A DNA stretch of 8,087 nucleotides, taken from contig JAITHH010000068.1 in assembly GCA_031280065.1 (NCBI GenBank), forward strand, positions 1 to 8,087. The letters are read 5' to 3'. Numbering within the stretch: position 1 is the stretch's first letter; every line of letters begins with the position of its first letter. The notes under the pieces were generated by a model. The model saw nothing but the letters and a program-made list of their open reading frames with translations. It was not told where the DNA came from and made no database searches. Shown one piece after another: positions 1-6,355 of this stretch. Made by a program: the position numbers and the translations under genes. This DNA is from Treponema sp. Its GTDB lineage: Bacteria > Spirochaetota > Spirochaetia > Treponematales > Breznakiellaceae.

Positions 1-717
1 TTAATCTTTCCAGTCCCTGACAATCCGGCGCACAATCTCCGAAGAGTGTTTTGAGGCAATGGGCAGGAATTCATCAAATTTGACCGGCGATTCCGCGCCG
101 GCAACATCCGAAAGCGCCCTGATAATCAGCGCCGGGACGCCAAAAAGGGAACAGGCATGGGCAACCGCCGTACCCTCCATCTCCACCGCCCGCAGCGCCG
201 GGAAAAGCCCCCGGAGACGGGCGATATAGTCCGCCTCGTGTACAAACACATCCCCGGAACCGATAAGCCCCCGGACATGATTAAAAGACGGCGGCAGAAT
301 CCCCTCGCGCTTCAAAGCGTCCACCGCAGCCTCCGCCCGGCTGACCAATGCGGCGGGAACCTCAAACACCGCAGGCATAGCGGGCAGTTGACCGGGCGCA
401 TAACCGAAAGCGGTAACATCCACATCGTAGTACGCCAGCGCATCGGAGATAATCGCGTCCCCAAAGCTCAAGGCGGGGTGAATTCCCCCCGCGGACCCCG
501 TGTTGATCACCGCCTTGGGCTGGAAGCGGCTGATTAACAGGGCGCAGCCCACTGCGGCGTTCACCTTGCCGATACCGCAGCGCAGCAGTACCACCGGCTG
601 ATCCTCCAACTCCCCCTGGAAGAATTCAAAGCCCCCCGCAGATTCAGCGCGGACCTTGCCGAGCCGCTGGCGGAGCAGCCGCACCTCGTCTTCCATGGCC
701 CCGATAATACCGATCAT
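1..717 (-). CDS. mtnN: 5'-methylthioadenosine/S-adenosylhomocysteine nucleosidase
   Basis: This enzyme hydrolyses the N-glycosidic bond of methylthioadenosine and S-adenosylhomocysteine in the cytoplasm, releasing adenine. It clears by-products of SAM-dependent methylation and polyamine synthesis. The 238-residue product has the family size and starts MIGIIGAMEDEV, matching the known N-terminus with its catalytic-region Glu (E11). The NTGSAGG loop (about 73-79) and the VEMEG motif (about 178-182, purine/ribose binding Glu) follow. RALSD (about 200-204) supplies the conserved Arg and the catalytic Asp. I chose ATG 717 rather than ATG 729 because GGAGG lies 5 bases before it, the product then begins like family members, and it overlaps the upstream diguanylate cyclase stop as ATGA. 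The gene ends in TAA at the window edge, so it is complete. It is the last visible gene of the operon; the downstream side cannot be seen. Confidence 0.95.
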   Translation of the reverse strand: MIGIIGAMEDEVRLLRQRLGKVRAESAGGFEFFQGELEDQPVVLLRCGIGKVNAAVGCALLISRFQPKAVINTGSAGGIHPALSFGDAIISDALAYYDVDVTAFGYAPGQLPAMPAVFEVPAALVSRAEAAVDALKREGILPPSFNHVRGLIGSGDVFVHEADYIARLRGLFPALRAVEMEGTAVAHACSLFGVPALIIRALSDVAGAESPVKFDEFLPIASKHSSEIVRRIVRDWKD

Positions 718-1841
718 GCCTGCCTCCATATCGTTGTGCGGTTCCTGCCGCCCGCCTTGGATTGATAGAGCGCCTCATCCGCCCAATGCAGAATAGCGTC
801 CGCCGGGCCGGTGATTTCGCCGTTAAACGTTATCAGGCCCAGACTGATCGTTACCTGCGGCAGAGGCCGCGCCCAGGGAACCTCCATCGCCGCCACCGCA
901 ATCCGCAGGCGTTCAGCGGCCATGAACGCGGCGTGTTCATCGGTGTTGGGCAGCAGAATGGTGAATTCCTCCCCGCCGAACCGGGAGGGAATATCCTCCA
1001 GGCGGACATTCTGTTTGATCGTCGAGGCCAGATGCTCCAGAACCCGGTCCCCCGCCAGATGACCGTAATTGTCGTTAAAGCACTTGAACAGGTCCACATC
1101 GATCACGATAAGGGATGAATCAACGCCCGTCCGCTTGGCCCGCGAAATTTCCTCGCCCAGCCGGATGGAAAAGAAGCCGTGGTTGAAGAGGCCGGTTTTT
1201 ACGTCCCGTACCGAGCGTTCATAGTGGAGGTGGTTCTGGATCGCCTGGGTAACAAAGCACATGAGCTGCCCCATGTAATTCGTTTCCGTGTCGTTATACG
1301 CATCCAGGACGATCTTGGGGCCCACCAGAATCAGCCCGTAGAGCCCGGACGGGCCCAGGATCGGGATGACCAGCTCCGGCTGCAGCTTCTCAAACGCCTG
1401 AAACACCTCTTCCACCCGCTCGCTGCTCCGCTGGTCTTCCAGCGCCTTGGAAAACCGCTGATACCGGACAGGCTCTTTGCGGCGCTGAAAGAACGGCTCA
1501 AACACGGTCAGCGTGTTGATGTTCACCGCCATATCCACCATTTTGCGGTTTTTATAGCCCCTGACGATCACGTCTTCTTTGTTTTGATGGGGCTTCCAGA
1601 GGAACACGATAAACGAGGGCAGGAACAGGTCCGAAAGCTGCCGGACCGCGGCGTCCATGATCTCATCAATGCCGGTCCGGTTGAAAATATCCACCGCCCC
1701 GGCGAGCAGCCCCTTGTAGCTCTGTACTTCCTGGTTCAGCGCTTTTATGTGATCGAATACGCCGATTTCCTGGAGCAGCGCAAAATGATCGAGCACTTTT
1801 GGATTTAACAGAAACTCATCATGGGTCTGAATCGTATACAT
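714..1841 (-). CDS. GAF-like/GGDEF diguanylate cyclase
   Basis: This is a predicted diguanylate cyclase that makes cyclic di-GMP from two GTP. The 375-residue protein has an N-terminal region (about 1-45), a GAF-like sensory region (about 50-207), and a GGDEF domain from about residue 213. The domain opens with DVKTGLFNHGFF and continues with DVDLFKCFND (248-257) and the active-site GGEEF (289-293). RLED (280-283) sits exactly five residues before GGEEF, which is the spacing of the RxxD product-inhibition site, so feedback inhibition by c-di-GMP is expected. There is no signal peptide or membrane segment, so it should be cytoplasmic; the ligand of the GAF-like part is unknown. The start at ATG 1841 overlaps the upstream stop as TAATG, with no good ribosome binding site, which suggests translational coupling. 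A GTG at 1880 would add 13 residues but has no better site. The stop overlaps mtnN as ATGA. Confidence 0.9.
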   Translation of the reverse strand: MYTIQTHDEFLLNPKVLDHFALLQEIGVFDHIKALNQEVQSYKGLLAGAVDIFNRTGIDEIMDAAVRQLSDLFLPSFIVFLWKPHQNKEDVIVRGYKNRKMVDMAVNINTLTVFEPFFQRRKEPVRYQRFSKALEDQRSSERVEEVFQAFEKLQPELVIPILGPSGLYGLILVGPKIVLDAYNDTETNYMGQLMCFVTQAIQNHLHYERSVRDVKTGLFNHGFFSIRLGEEISRAKRTGVDSSLIVIDVDLFKCFNDNYGHLAGDRVLEHLASTIKQNVRLEDIPSRFGGEEFTILLPNTDEHAAFMAAERLRIAVAAMEVPWARPLPQVTISLGLITFNGEITGPADAILHWADEALYQSKAGGRNRTTIWRQA

Positions 1842-2332
1842 TACGTAACAGAATAATGATCGGCCACCGTTTGACGCCACCCGGCCCGGTTATCCTTATC
1901 CTCCCATTCCAAAATTTTTTTTATTGAGAAGCGCCTGGTATCGTGGGGGCTGGAAAAGTGAACCACCCCGAAACGTCCCCGGCCAATGTAGATGATCGTG
2001 TCGCCCTTTCCCAGCATTTCGTCTTGGGCAATTCCGGCGGCCACGCAGTCAAAGTGCGCGGGCAGCCCGGAACTTTTATCGCTTACCGCCGTGGCAAGGT
2101 CTCGGATTATCTTGCCGCAGATGGGGCAGTCAGGCGTGGGAAGCGGCTCGGCGGGAGGGGCCACGGGAGTCCACTTAGGGCGCTCAACCAGAATCCCCCG
2201 GTTTTTATCATAGCGGAACCTGTCCGGGCGCTTCTTGCTGCCCAGATTTATCAGCTCGGTCCAATGACTGTCGTTCCGCTCACGGCGCTTAAAGGGCTTC
2301 CGCTTGTTATTTCCTCCTTTTCCGCTGCTCAT
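1841..2332 (-). CDS. Uncharacterised protein with CPxC/HxxC zinc-binding pattern
   Basis: I do not recognise a named family for this 163-residue protein. The first 20 residues are strongly basic (KGGNNKRKPFKRRER), which could contact nucleic acid. A Pro-rich linker (about 54-67) leads to CPIC (69-72) and HFDC (93-96), a C-x2-C-x20-H-x2-C arrangement that could hold one zinc ion. A compact region follows with IIYIGRGRFGVVHF (about 113-126) and a helix-like IKKILEWEDKDNRAGW. There is no signal peptide, so it is probably cytoplasmic. The ATG at 2332 has GGAGG 8 bases upstream, inside a run of G residues. The gene overlaps the upstream 60-residue ORF by 26 bases and shares TAATG with the downstream cyclase. 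An RNA- or ribosome-linked role would fit the operon and basic tail, but that is inference. Confidence 0.8.
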   Translation of the reverse strand: MSSGKGGNNKRKPFKRRERNDSHWTELINLGSKKRPDRFRYDKNRGILVERPKWTPVAPPAEPLPTPDCPICGKIIRDLATAVSDKSSGLPAHFDCVAAGIAQDEMLGKGDTIIYIGRGRFGVVHFSSPHDTRRFSIKKILEWEDKDNRAGWRQTVADHYSVT

Positions 2333-2489
2333 GGCGCTGGCCTCCCCCTGGAATATTCAAGATTTCATTACTGAGCACCTGCGCTATACGCTGGATTGCC
2401 TCGTGAAGATACTCCTGATTATGTATTTTTTTCTTCAATGTTGCAATTCGGGGAGAGGGCAGTGGATTCTCCCCTTGAACCATAATCAT
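2307..2489 (-). CDS. Small uncharacterised protein (60 aa)
   Basis: This is a 60-residue protein with no function I recognise. The middle part (about 16-44, ATLKKKIHNQEYLHEAIQRI and on to NEIL) looks like one or two amphipathic helices. The C-terminus is very basic (EQRKRRK). I treat it as real for three reasons. Its ATG at 2489 overlaps the yraN stop as ATGA. GGAG lies 5 bases upstream of that ATG. It also fills an otherwise unexplained gap between two coding regions. It overlaps the next gene by 26 bases and carries that gene's ribosome binding site inside its own coding sequence, so the two are probably coupled. No cysteines, signal peptide or membrane segment are visible. Confidence 0.65.
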   Translation of the reverse strand: MIMVQGENPLPSPRIATLKKKIHNQEYLHEAIQRIAQVLSNEILNIPGGGQRHEQRKRRK

Positions 2490-2839
2490 ATCTGCTCCAT
2501 AAACGCCGAGGCAAGATGGAATATCTTTTCCGGGCCGATGAATACCAGGTCAAACCGAAGAGCCATACAATTATATTCTCGATGGACAGATAGAAAATAC
2601 TTAGCAGTTTCTATGATTCGCCGCCGTTTTTTTGCGCTGAGGCTGTATTCCAACTGGCTGTAATCGTAGCGATTCCAGGTTTTTACCTCAATAAACGCTA
2701 AAGTTTCGCCGTCGAGGGCGATCAGATCGATTTCACCTTGGGGAGAGCGGAAATTGCGGGCAACGATCCGCATCCCCCGCGCCGCAAGGAACCCGGCGGC
2801 CCGGTCTTCGCCGTCCCGGCCCCAGCGGCTCCTATTCAC
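2486..2839 (-). CDS. yraN: YraN/UPF0102 family nuclease-fold protein
   Basis: This protein belongs to the YraN (UPF0102) family, small proteins with the fold of Holliday-junction resolvase-like and restriction-type nucleases; their biological role is not settled. The signature is complete: GEDRAAGFLAARG near the N-terminus, NFR, GEIDLIALDG (about 35-44) and FIEVKT (about 50-55). The acidic and Lys residues of GEID and EVK match the PD-(D/E)xK pattern. An ORF could be read upstream to a TTG at 2953, but that extension lies inside the HD-GYP gene and does not resemble the family. The GTG at 2839 gives 117 residues, near the usual length of about 120. It overlaps the HD-GYP stop by 8 bases and has no strong ribosome binding site, so coupled translation is likely. 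The stop overlaps the 60-residue gene as ATGA. Confidence 0.88.
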   Translation of the reverse strand: MNRSRWGRDGEDRAAGFLAARGMRIVARNFRSPQGEIDLIALDGETLAFIEVKTWNRYDYSQLEYSLSAKKRRRIIETAKYFLSVHREYNCMALRFDLVFIGPEKIFHLASAFMEQI

Positions 2840-3932
2840 CTTTAACGGGTATCTCCCTGAATTCCATGGGACGGGCGATAAACAGGGATTTTTCCTGTAC
2901 CAGATCGATGAGGGGCCCCTCGTGAGGGTTGTAGGCGGCGCCGGTTTGGTCAATGAGGATGCGGACGCGGGGCCGCAGAGGCGCGTCCCGCTGAACTTTC
3001 ACCACCCGCGCGATGACACGGTTATTGAGCAGCACCAGCGACCCGATGGGATAGATGCCCATTGTTTTGATAAAGGCTTTGAGCACGTCAGGGTCAAAGC
3101 GCATGGCGTTATCGGCCAGGAGGTTTTTCATGGCCTGGTAGCCTATCATGGAATTCCGGTAGGATTTCTCGCTGACCATCGCCTCAAAAGCATCGGCCAC
3201 CGAGATAATCCGGGCCCAGGGATCGATGCGCTTGCCCCTGAACCGGTTGGGGTAGCCCTCGCCGTCCCAGCGCTCATGGTGCTGCAGCACGATGCGTCCC
3301 ATCTCGTCCGGAAAGGCGAATTCCCGGCACGCAATCGTATACGAATAGATGGGATGGGTCCGCATGAGCTGCATCTCGGACTCGGACAAGCTGCCCTGCT
3401 TGCTCACGATGTTCGGAGAAAGCCAGAGCATCCCCGCGTCATGGAGCAGTGCGGCGGTAACCGCCTGGATAAAGGGTCTGCCGGTGATCTTAAACTCCCC
3501 GCAGATCAGAGCGGTGAGGATCGCCGTGTTGACGGCGTTTTTTGCCAGGGGATTGCCTTTGACCACGCTGCCCAGCACATAGCCGATGATGCTGGTCTGC
3601 TCCGCCCGGACCAGTTGGAGCAGCCGGTCAACGATCTGGTCCAACTCCGCCGGATCGCTCTTGCCGCCGGCGCTGATCCGCTCGAAAACCGTATTCATCT
3701 GTTCGATGAGTCCGGTGTAATTCCAGTAAGGATCGCTGAGTTCGGGCGTACCGGGGGGCCTTACCGCCTCGCCCCCGGTCTCGACGCTTTCGACACCCCA
3801 GGCTTTGAGCCGCTCTAGGTCTTTCTTTCTAACCGCGATACCGGCGGGTACCAGGACGTTTTCATCTTCGATATAAACGGCCTCGGTAAAAGACAAACCT
3901 GGACGCAGGCTATCCAACTGGAGCTTCTTCAT
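2832..3932 (-). CDS. HD-GYP-type protein with altered metal-site residues
   Basis: HD-GYP proteins usually degrade c-di-GMP with a metal centre. The 366-residue product has three visible parts: an N-terminal DUF3391-like region (about 4-50), an HD-GYP domain (about 125-290), and a short C-terminal segment starting YPIGSLVLL (294-302), common in this group. In the core I see LLHDAG (162-167), H193 of THP, HHERWDGEGYP (218-228) and D247 of VADAF, so most metal ligands and the GYP triad are present. Two positions differ. Where the first His ligand is expected, 32 residues before HD, there is N132. The Lys of HDxGK is M168. The protein may bind c-di-GMP or partners rather than cleave it, or have lower activity. 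The ATG at 3932 lacks a clear ribosome binding site and lies 15 bases after rplS. The 3' end overlaps yraN by 8 bases. Confidence 0.88.
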   Translation of the reverse strand: MKKLQLDSLRPGLSFTEAVYIEDENVLVPAGIAVRKKDLERLKAWGVESVETGGEAVRPPGTPELSDPYWNYTGLIEQMNTVFERISAGGKSDPAELDQIVDRLLQLVRAEQTSIIGYVLGSVVKGNPLAKNAVNTAILTALICGEFKITGRPFIQAVTAALLHDAGMLWLSPNIVSKQGSLSESEMQLMRTHPIYSYTIACREFAFPDEMGRIVLQHHERWDGEGYPNRFRGKRIDPWARIISVADAFEAMVSEKSYRNSMIGYQAMKNLLADNAMRFDPDVLKAFIKTMGIYPIGSLVLLNNRVIARVVKVQRDAPLRPRVRILIDQTGAAYNPHEGPLIDLVQEKSLFIARPMEFREIPVKGE

Positions 3933-3947
3933 GGGGAGGGAGCATTC

Positions 3948-4352
3948 TTATACGGTTGATCCCATGGCGGCGGGCGCGGGCGCGGGGGCCTTTGTCTTGG
4001 CGGCCTTTTTGATCACCAGTTCTTTGATCTTCGCGGCTTTCCCGATCTTCTCCCGGATGTAGTACAGTTTTGCCCTGCGGACCTTTCCAAGCCGGGACCG
4101 TTCCACCTTGGCAATCCGGGGGGAATGGAGGGGAAATATCCGCTCGACCCCCACGCCGTAGGAATTCTTCCTTACGGTGAAGGTTCTGCCTACACCGGAA
4201 TTCTTGATGGCGATGACCAGGCCCTCGTAGACCTGGATACGTTCATTCTTGCCTTCCACGATCTTGAAATGCACCTTAACGGTGTCCCCGACTTTGAATT
4301 CATCCACTTCAGTCTTCATCTGGGCGGCTTCAATTGCTTTTATCTCGTTCAT
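3948..4352 (-). CDS. rplS: 50S ribosomal protein L19
   Basis: L19 sits at the interface of the 30S and 50S subunits. The 134-residue product contains the typical stretches: [16 protein letters not shown] (about 19-34), the ERIQVYEG segment, [21 protein letters not shown] (about 58-78) and [13 protein letters not shown] (about 89-101). I chose ATG 4352 because AGGGGGA lies 6 bases upstream and the product then begins MNEIKAIE as in other L19 proteins. The longer reading to 4403 would add a tail absent from the family. The end is unusual: after the normal IKELV it continues into an [12 protein letters not shown] tail, about 15 residues longer than a typical L19 of about 115. The start overlaps the trmD 3' end by 23 bases, so translation is probably coupled. 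Confidence 0.97.
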   Translation of the reverse strand: MNEIKAIEAAQMKTEVDEFKVGDTVKVHFKIVEGKNERIQVYEGLVIAIKNSGVGRTFTVRKNSYGVGVERIFPLHSPRIAKVERSRLGKVRRAKLYYIREKIGKAAKIKELVIKKAAKTKAPAPAPAAMGSTV

Positions 4353-5115
4353 TTTGTTCCCCCTGCCGTACTTCCTTAATAATATTGAGGGTCTCCATAT
4401 CAAAAAGCCCCTGTTCCTCCCCCCGCCGGATCATATCCGGGCGAAAGGTCATGGTTTTCTCAACCTGTTTTCTCCGGCGCCAGCGCCGGATATGTTCATG
4501 GTGCCCGGACAGCAGAACCTCCGGGACTCGCAGTGTAGCATAAACTTCGGGGCGTGTATACTGGGGGTATTCCAGCAGGCCCCCGGCAAAGCTCTCCTCC
4601 CGCAGCGATTCAGCGCGGATCACCTGGTCTATGAGCCGATAGGTGGCGTCGATGAGTACCAGCGCCGCCGCCTCCCCGGAAGAAAGCACGTAGTCGCCCA
4701 CGGAGATTTCCTGATCCACATACAGATCGATGATCCGCTGGTCAATGCCCTCGTAGCGCCCGCAGAGGAGGATAAGCTCCGGCTCGGCGGCCAGGTCCCG
4801 GGCCAGCTTCTGGGTGAAGGGCCGCCCCGACGGGCTGAGGCAGATCACCGGCGGCGGGTGTTCTCCCCGGTCAGAGGGCTTGGCGCGGGCGCCTGCGGCT
4901 TCCAGGGCCCGGCCCAGGGGTTCGGGCAGCATGAGCATCCCCGCGCCGCCGCCGTAGGGCGCGTCATCGCAGCTATGGTGCTTGTCCAGGGCGTAGTCGC
5001 GGATGTTCACCGGGCGGTACTCCACGATGCCCCGTTCCACGGCCTTGGCCATGACGGAGGCGGCGAAGTAGGCGCTGATAATTTCCGGGAAGAGGCTGAG
5101 GACCGTGTACCTCAT
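4330..5115 (-). CDS. trmD: tRNA (guanine37-N1)-methyltransferase
   Basis: TrmD uses SAM to methylate G37 of tRNAs, next to the anticodon, which prevents +1 frameshifting. The 261-residue product starts [13 protein letters not shown] and shows the family motifs in order: PYGGGAGM (about 53-60), [10 protein letters not shown] (93-102), CGRYEGID (118-125), GDYVLSSGE (140-148, SAM-binding knot), [11 protein letters not shown] (179-189) and [14 protein letters not shown] (about 200-213). The conserved Arg of the active site is R160. Where most TrmD proteins have the catalytic Asp just before Ser-Phe, this one has Glu (E174 of EESF). ATG 5115 was chosen by homology and by its ATGA overlap with the rimM stop; the ribosome binding site is weak, suggesting coupling. 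The 3' end runs 23 bases into rplS. The SAH it produces is a substrate of MtnN, encoded last in the same operon. Confidence 0.96.
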   Translation of the reverse strand: MRYTVLSLFPEIISAYFAASVMAKAVERGIVEYRPVNIRDYALDKHHSCDDAPYGGGAGMLMLPEPLGRALEAAGARAKPSDRGEHPPPVICLSPSGRPFTQKLARDLAAEPELILLCGRYEGIDQRIIDLYVDQEISVGDYVLSSGEAAALVLIDATYRLIDQVIRAESLREESFAGGLLEYPQYTRPEVYATLRVPEVLLSGHHEHIRRWRRRKQVEKTMTFRPDMIRRGEEQGLFDMETLNIIKEVRQGEQNERDKSN

Positions 5116-5630
5116 TGAAGTATCCAGTCTTCGAGGAGGACGGCGCTGCGCTCTTCCAGGGAAATCGCGCCGAAGAACTCTTTGCGGAAGGGGACCAGCT
5201 TGCAATCCCCGCCGGGGAGCCGGACTTCCGCCAGACTTCCGCCGCCGCCTTCCAGAACGCTGGTTATCTCCCCCCGGATTTCTCCGGCGGGACTGATCAC
5301 CCGCATCCCTTTTAGGTCTTCGATGTAGTATTCATCCGCTTTAAGGGGCGCGGCCTGGTCCCGGCTGACGATCAGTTCCGCGCCGCTGAATTCCTTTACG
5401 GCTTCCGGGCTGTCTATATGTTTAAATTTCAGAAACAGGGCCCCCGGACGCCGGAGCGCCGCCTCGACCTCCAGGGTTTCTTCTTCCCCGTCTTTCATGC
5501 GGACACGCATCGATTTGAGCGCGGCAATGTGATCGTACTCGCCCGAAAAGGAGCGGACTTTGACAAACCCTTTCACGCCGAAGGGCGCTCCCAGGATTCC
5601 CGCCGTAAATTGCTGCTCTATCCTTGGCAT
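5112..5630 (-). CDS. rimM: Ribosome maturation factor RimM
   Basis: RimM binds S19 and helps assemble the head of the 30S subunit. The 172-residue product has the N-terminal RimM domain (about 8-90), with GILGAPFGVKGFVKVRSFSG at 11-30, the typical glycine pattern. A PRC-barrel domain follows (about 98-170) with EYYIEDLKGMRV (100-111) and KLVPFRKEFF (144-153). Many members have YYW at the barrel start; here it is YYI. Length is normal. It begins at ATG 5630, 24 bases after khpA, with only a weak purine-rich site (AAGGA about 10 bases upstream). Its stop overlaps the trmD start as ATGA. The rimM-trmD pair is one of the most conserved in bacteria and supports both calls. Confidence 0.95.
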   Translation of the reverse strand: MPRIEQQFTAGILGAPFGVKGFVKVRSFSGEYDHIAALKSMRVRMKDGEEETLEVEAALRRPGALFLKFKHIDSPEAVKEFSGAELIVSRDQAAPLKADEYYIEDLKGMRVISPAGEIRGEITSVLEGGGGSLAEVRLPGGDCKLVPFRKEFFGAISLEERSAVLLEDWILQ

Positions 5631-5654
5631 CCTTGGGATGTCCTTCCGCCGGGT

Positions 5655-5888
5655 TTAGTCCAGAATTTCCAGGGTCATGTGTACGCCGTTCTTTGACGCG
5701 GCGGCCTGTATGACGGTTCTGATGGCCTTGGCAATACGGCCATGTTTCCCGATAACCTTGCCAATATCGCCGGGGGCCACCCGGAGTTCCAGCACGGCGG
5801 ACTGTTCCTCTTCTATGGCACTGACGTGTACTTGGTCAGGCTCGTCCACCAGGGACTTGACGATAAATTCAACCAGTTCTTTTTCCAT
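5655..5888 (-). CDS. khpA: KH-domain RNA-binding protein KhpA
   Basis: KhpA is a small single-KH-domain RNA chaperone found next to rpsP in many bacteria. In Gram-positive species it pairs with KhpB and affects cell division and RNA levels; its role in spirochaetes is less clear. The 77-residue product matches the family closely: MEKELVEFIVKSLVDEPDQV at the N-terminus, LRVAPGDIGKVIGKHGRIAK (about 35-54) with the RNA-binding GKHG loop at 47-50, then AIRTVIQAAA. ATG 5888 has GGGAGG 5-6 bases upstream and gives the normal length; the longer reading to 5912 adds eight residues not seen in the family. It lies 151 bases after rpsP, the largest gap in the operon, and 24 bases before rimM. Confidence 0.95.
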   Translation of the reverse strand: MEKELVEFIVKSLVDEPDQVHVSAIEEEQSAVLELRVAPGDIGKVIGKHGRIAKAIRTVIQAAASKNGVHMTLEILD

Positions 5889-6001
5889 TAGGCCCTCCCG
5901 AATAACCGCCAAGGCGAAGAAACAGACCGCTCCACGGTCATCAGAAAGCGCAAAGGGCTGATTTCCTCTTCCTTTGTACGCCGCTTATGCGCCTTTACGG
6001 T

Positions 6002-6027
6002 AAAAATTGCCGGTATTCTATCCGGCA
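6002..6027 (-). terminator. Hairpin with T tract after rpsP (possible attenuator)
   Basis: Read on the minus strand, TGCCGG and CCGGCA form a perfect 6-base-pair stem with an 8-base loop. After one A and two T residues' distance, a run of five T follows (A run 6002-6006 on the plus strand). It begins 13 bases after the rpsP stop. The shape fits a Rho-independent terminator, but the stem is short and the T run modest. The genes beyond it are otherwise closely packed and have no evident promoter of their own, so partial termination or a processing site is more likely than a full stop. Confidence 0.5.
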
Positions 6028-6039
6028 TTACACGGTAAA

Positions 6040-6297
6040 TCAGCAGTTCCCCAGGGTGAATTGCTGTTTGTTCAAAATACTCCGCACGGTATCGCTGACA
6101 ACGGCCCCGTTCTGTACCCACGTCCGCACTTTATCGGCGTCAAAGCGTATCTGTTTGCCTTCCGCCTCGATGGGGTGATAGTACCCCAGTTCTTCAATGG
6201 TTTTCCCGTCCCGCGCGGACTGTTTGTCCATCACGACGATCCTGTAATAGGGGCGTTTCTTGCTTCCGAATCTTTTAAGCCTGATAGCGGCGCTCAT
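6040..6297 (-). CDS. rpsP: 30S ribosomal protein S16
   Basis: S16 is needed for assembly of the 30S body. The 85-residue product begins MSAAIRLKRFGSKKRPYYRI and continues with VVMDKQSARDGKTIEELGYY and HPIE, the standard S16 sequence. RFDADKVRTWVQNGAVVSDTV follows at about 49-69. Length is typical (80-90). ATG 6297 has GGAGG 4 bases upstream and is the start used by the family; the reading could run on to 6456, but that extension covers the promoter and the preceding gene's end. It is the first gene of the operon, directly behind a strong promoter. Confidence 0.97.
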   Translation of the reverse strand: MSAAIRLKRFGSKKRPYYRIVVMDKQSARDGKTIEELGYYHPIEAEGKQIRFDADKVRTWVQNGAVVSDTVRSILNKQQFTLGNC

Positions 6298-6300
6298 GGT

Positions 6301-6306
6301 TCCTCC
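6301..6306 (-). promoter_or_regulatory. rpsP: rpsP ribosome binding site close to the mRNA 5' end
   Basis: GGAGGA on the minus strand lies 3-4 bases before the rpsP ATG. The -10 hexamer ends at 6316, so the transcript should begin near 6308-6310 and this site would sit within a few bases of the 5' end. The leader would be only about a dozen bases, leaving no room for a leader-based control element. The start point is inferred from the -10 position. Confidence 0.75.
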
Positions 6307-6315
6307 AGTGAGGTC

Positions 6316-6344
6316 TTTATAGCAGACTCCGGCGTGTTCGTCAA
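6316..6344 (-). promoter_or_regulatory. Sigma-70-type promoter of the rpsP operon
   Basis: On the minus strand the -35 TTGACG (6339-6344) matches five of six consensus bases. The -10 TATAAA (6316-6321) also matches five of six. The spacer is exactly 17 bases, and TGC directly before the -10 gives an extended -10 element. It lies between the lipoprotein stop at 6356 and rpsP. No other stretch in the window comes this close to consensus, so it probably drives the eleven genes downstream. Confidence 0.85.
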
Positions 6345-6355
6345 GGGCTATTGGA

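Noticed and set aside
1179..1808. Plus-strand open frame of 209 codons opposite the diguanylate cyclase
   Set aside because: It is a shadow of the GAF-like/GGDEF gene with no motif and no neighbouring plus-strand gene.
2754..3818. Plus-strand open frame of 354 codons opposite the HD-GYP gene
   Set aside because: It is antisense to a clear HD-GYP gene and shows no family motif; long opposite-strand frames are common in GC-rich DNA.
4249..5118. Plus-strand open frame of 289 codons opposite trmD
   Set aside because: It lies against the conserved trmD gene, and the translation is low-complexity Gly/Arg/Ala with no recognisable domain.
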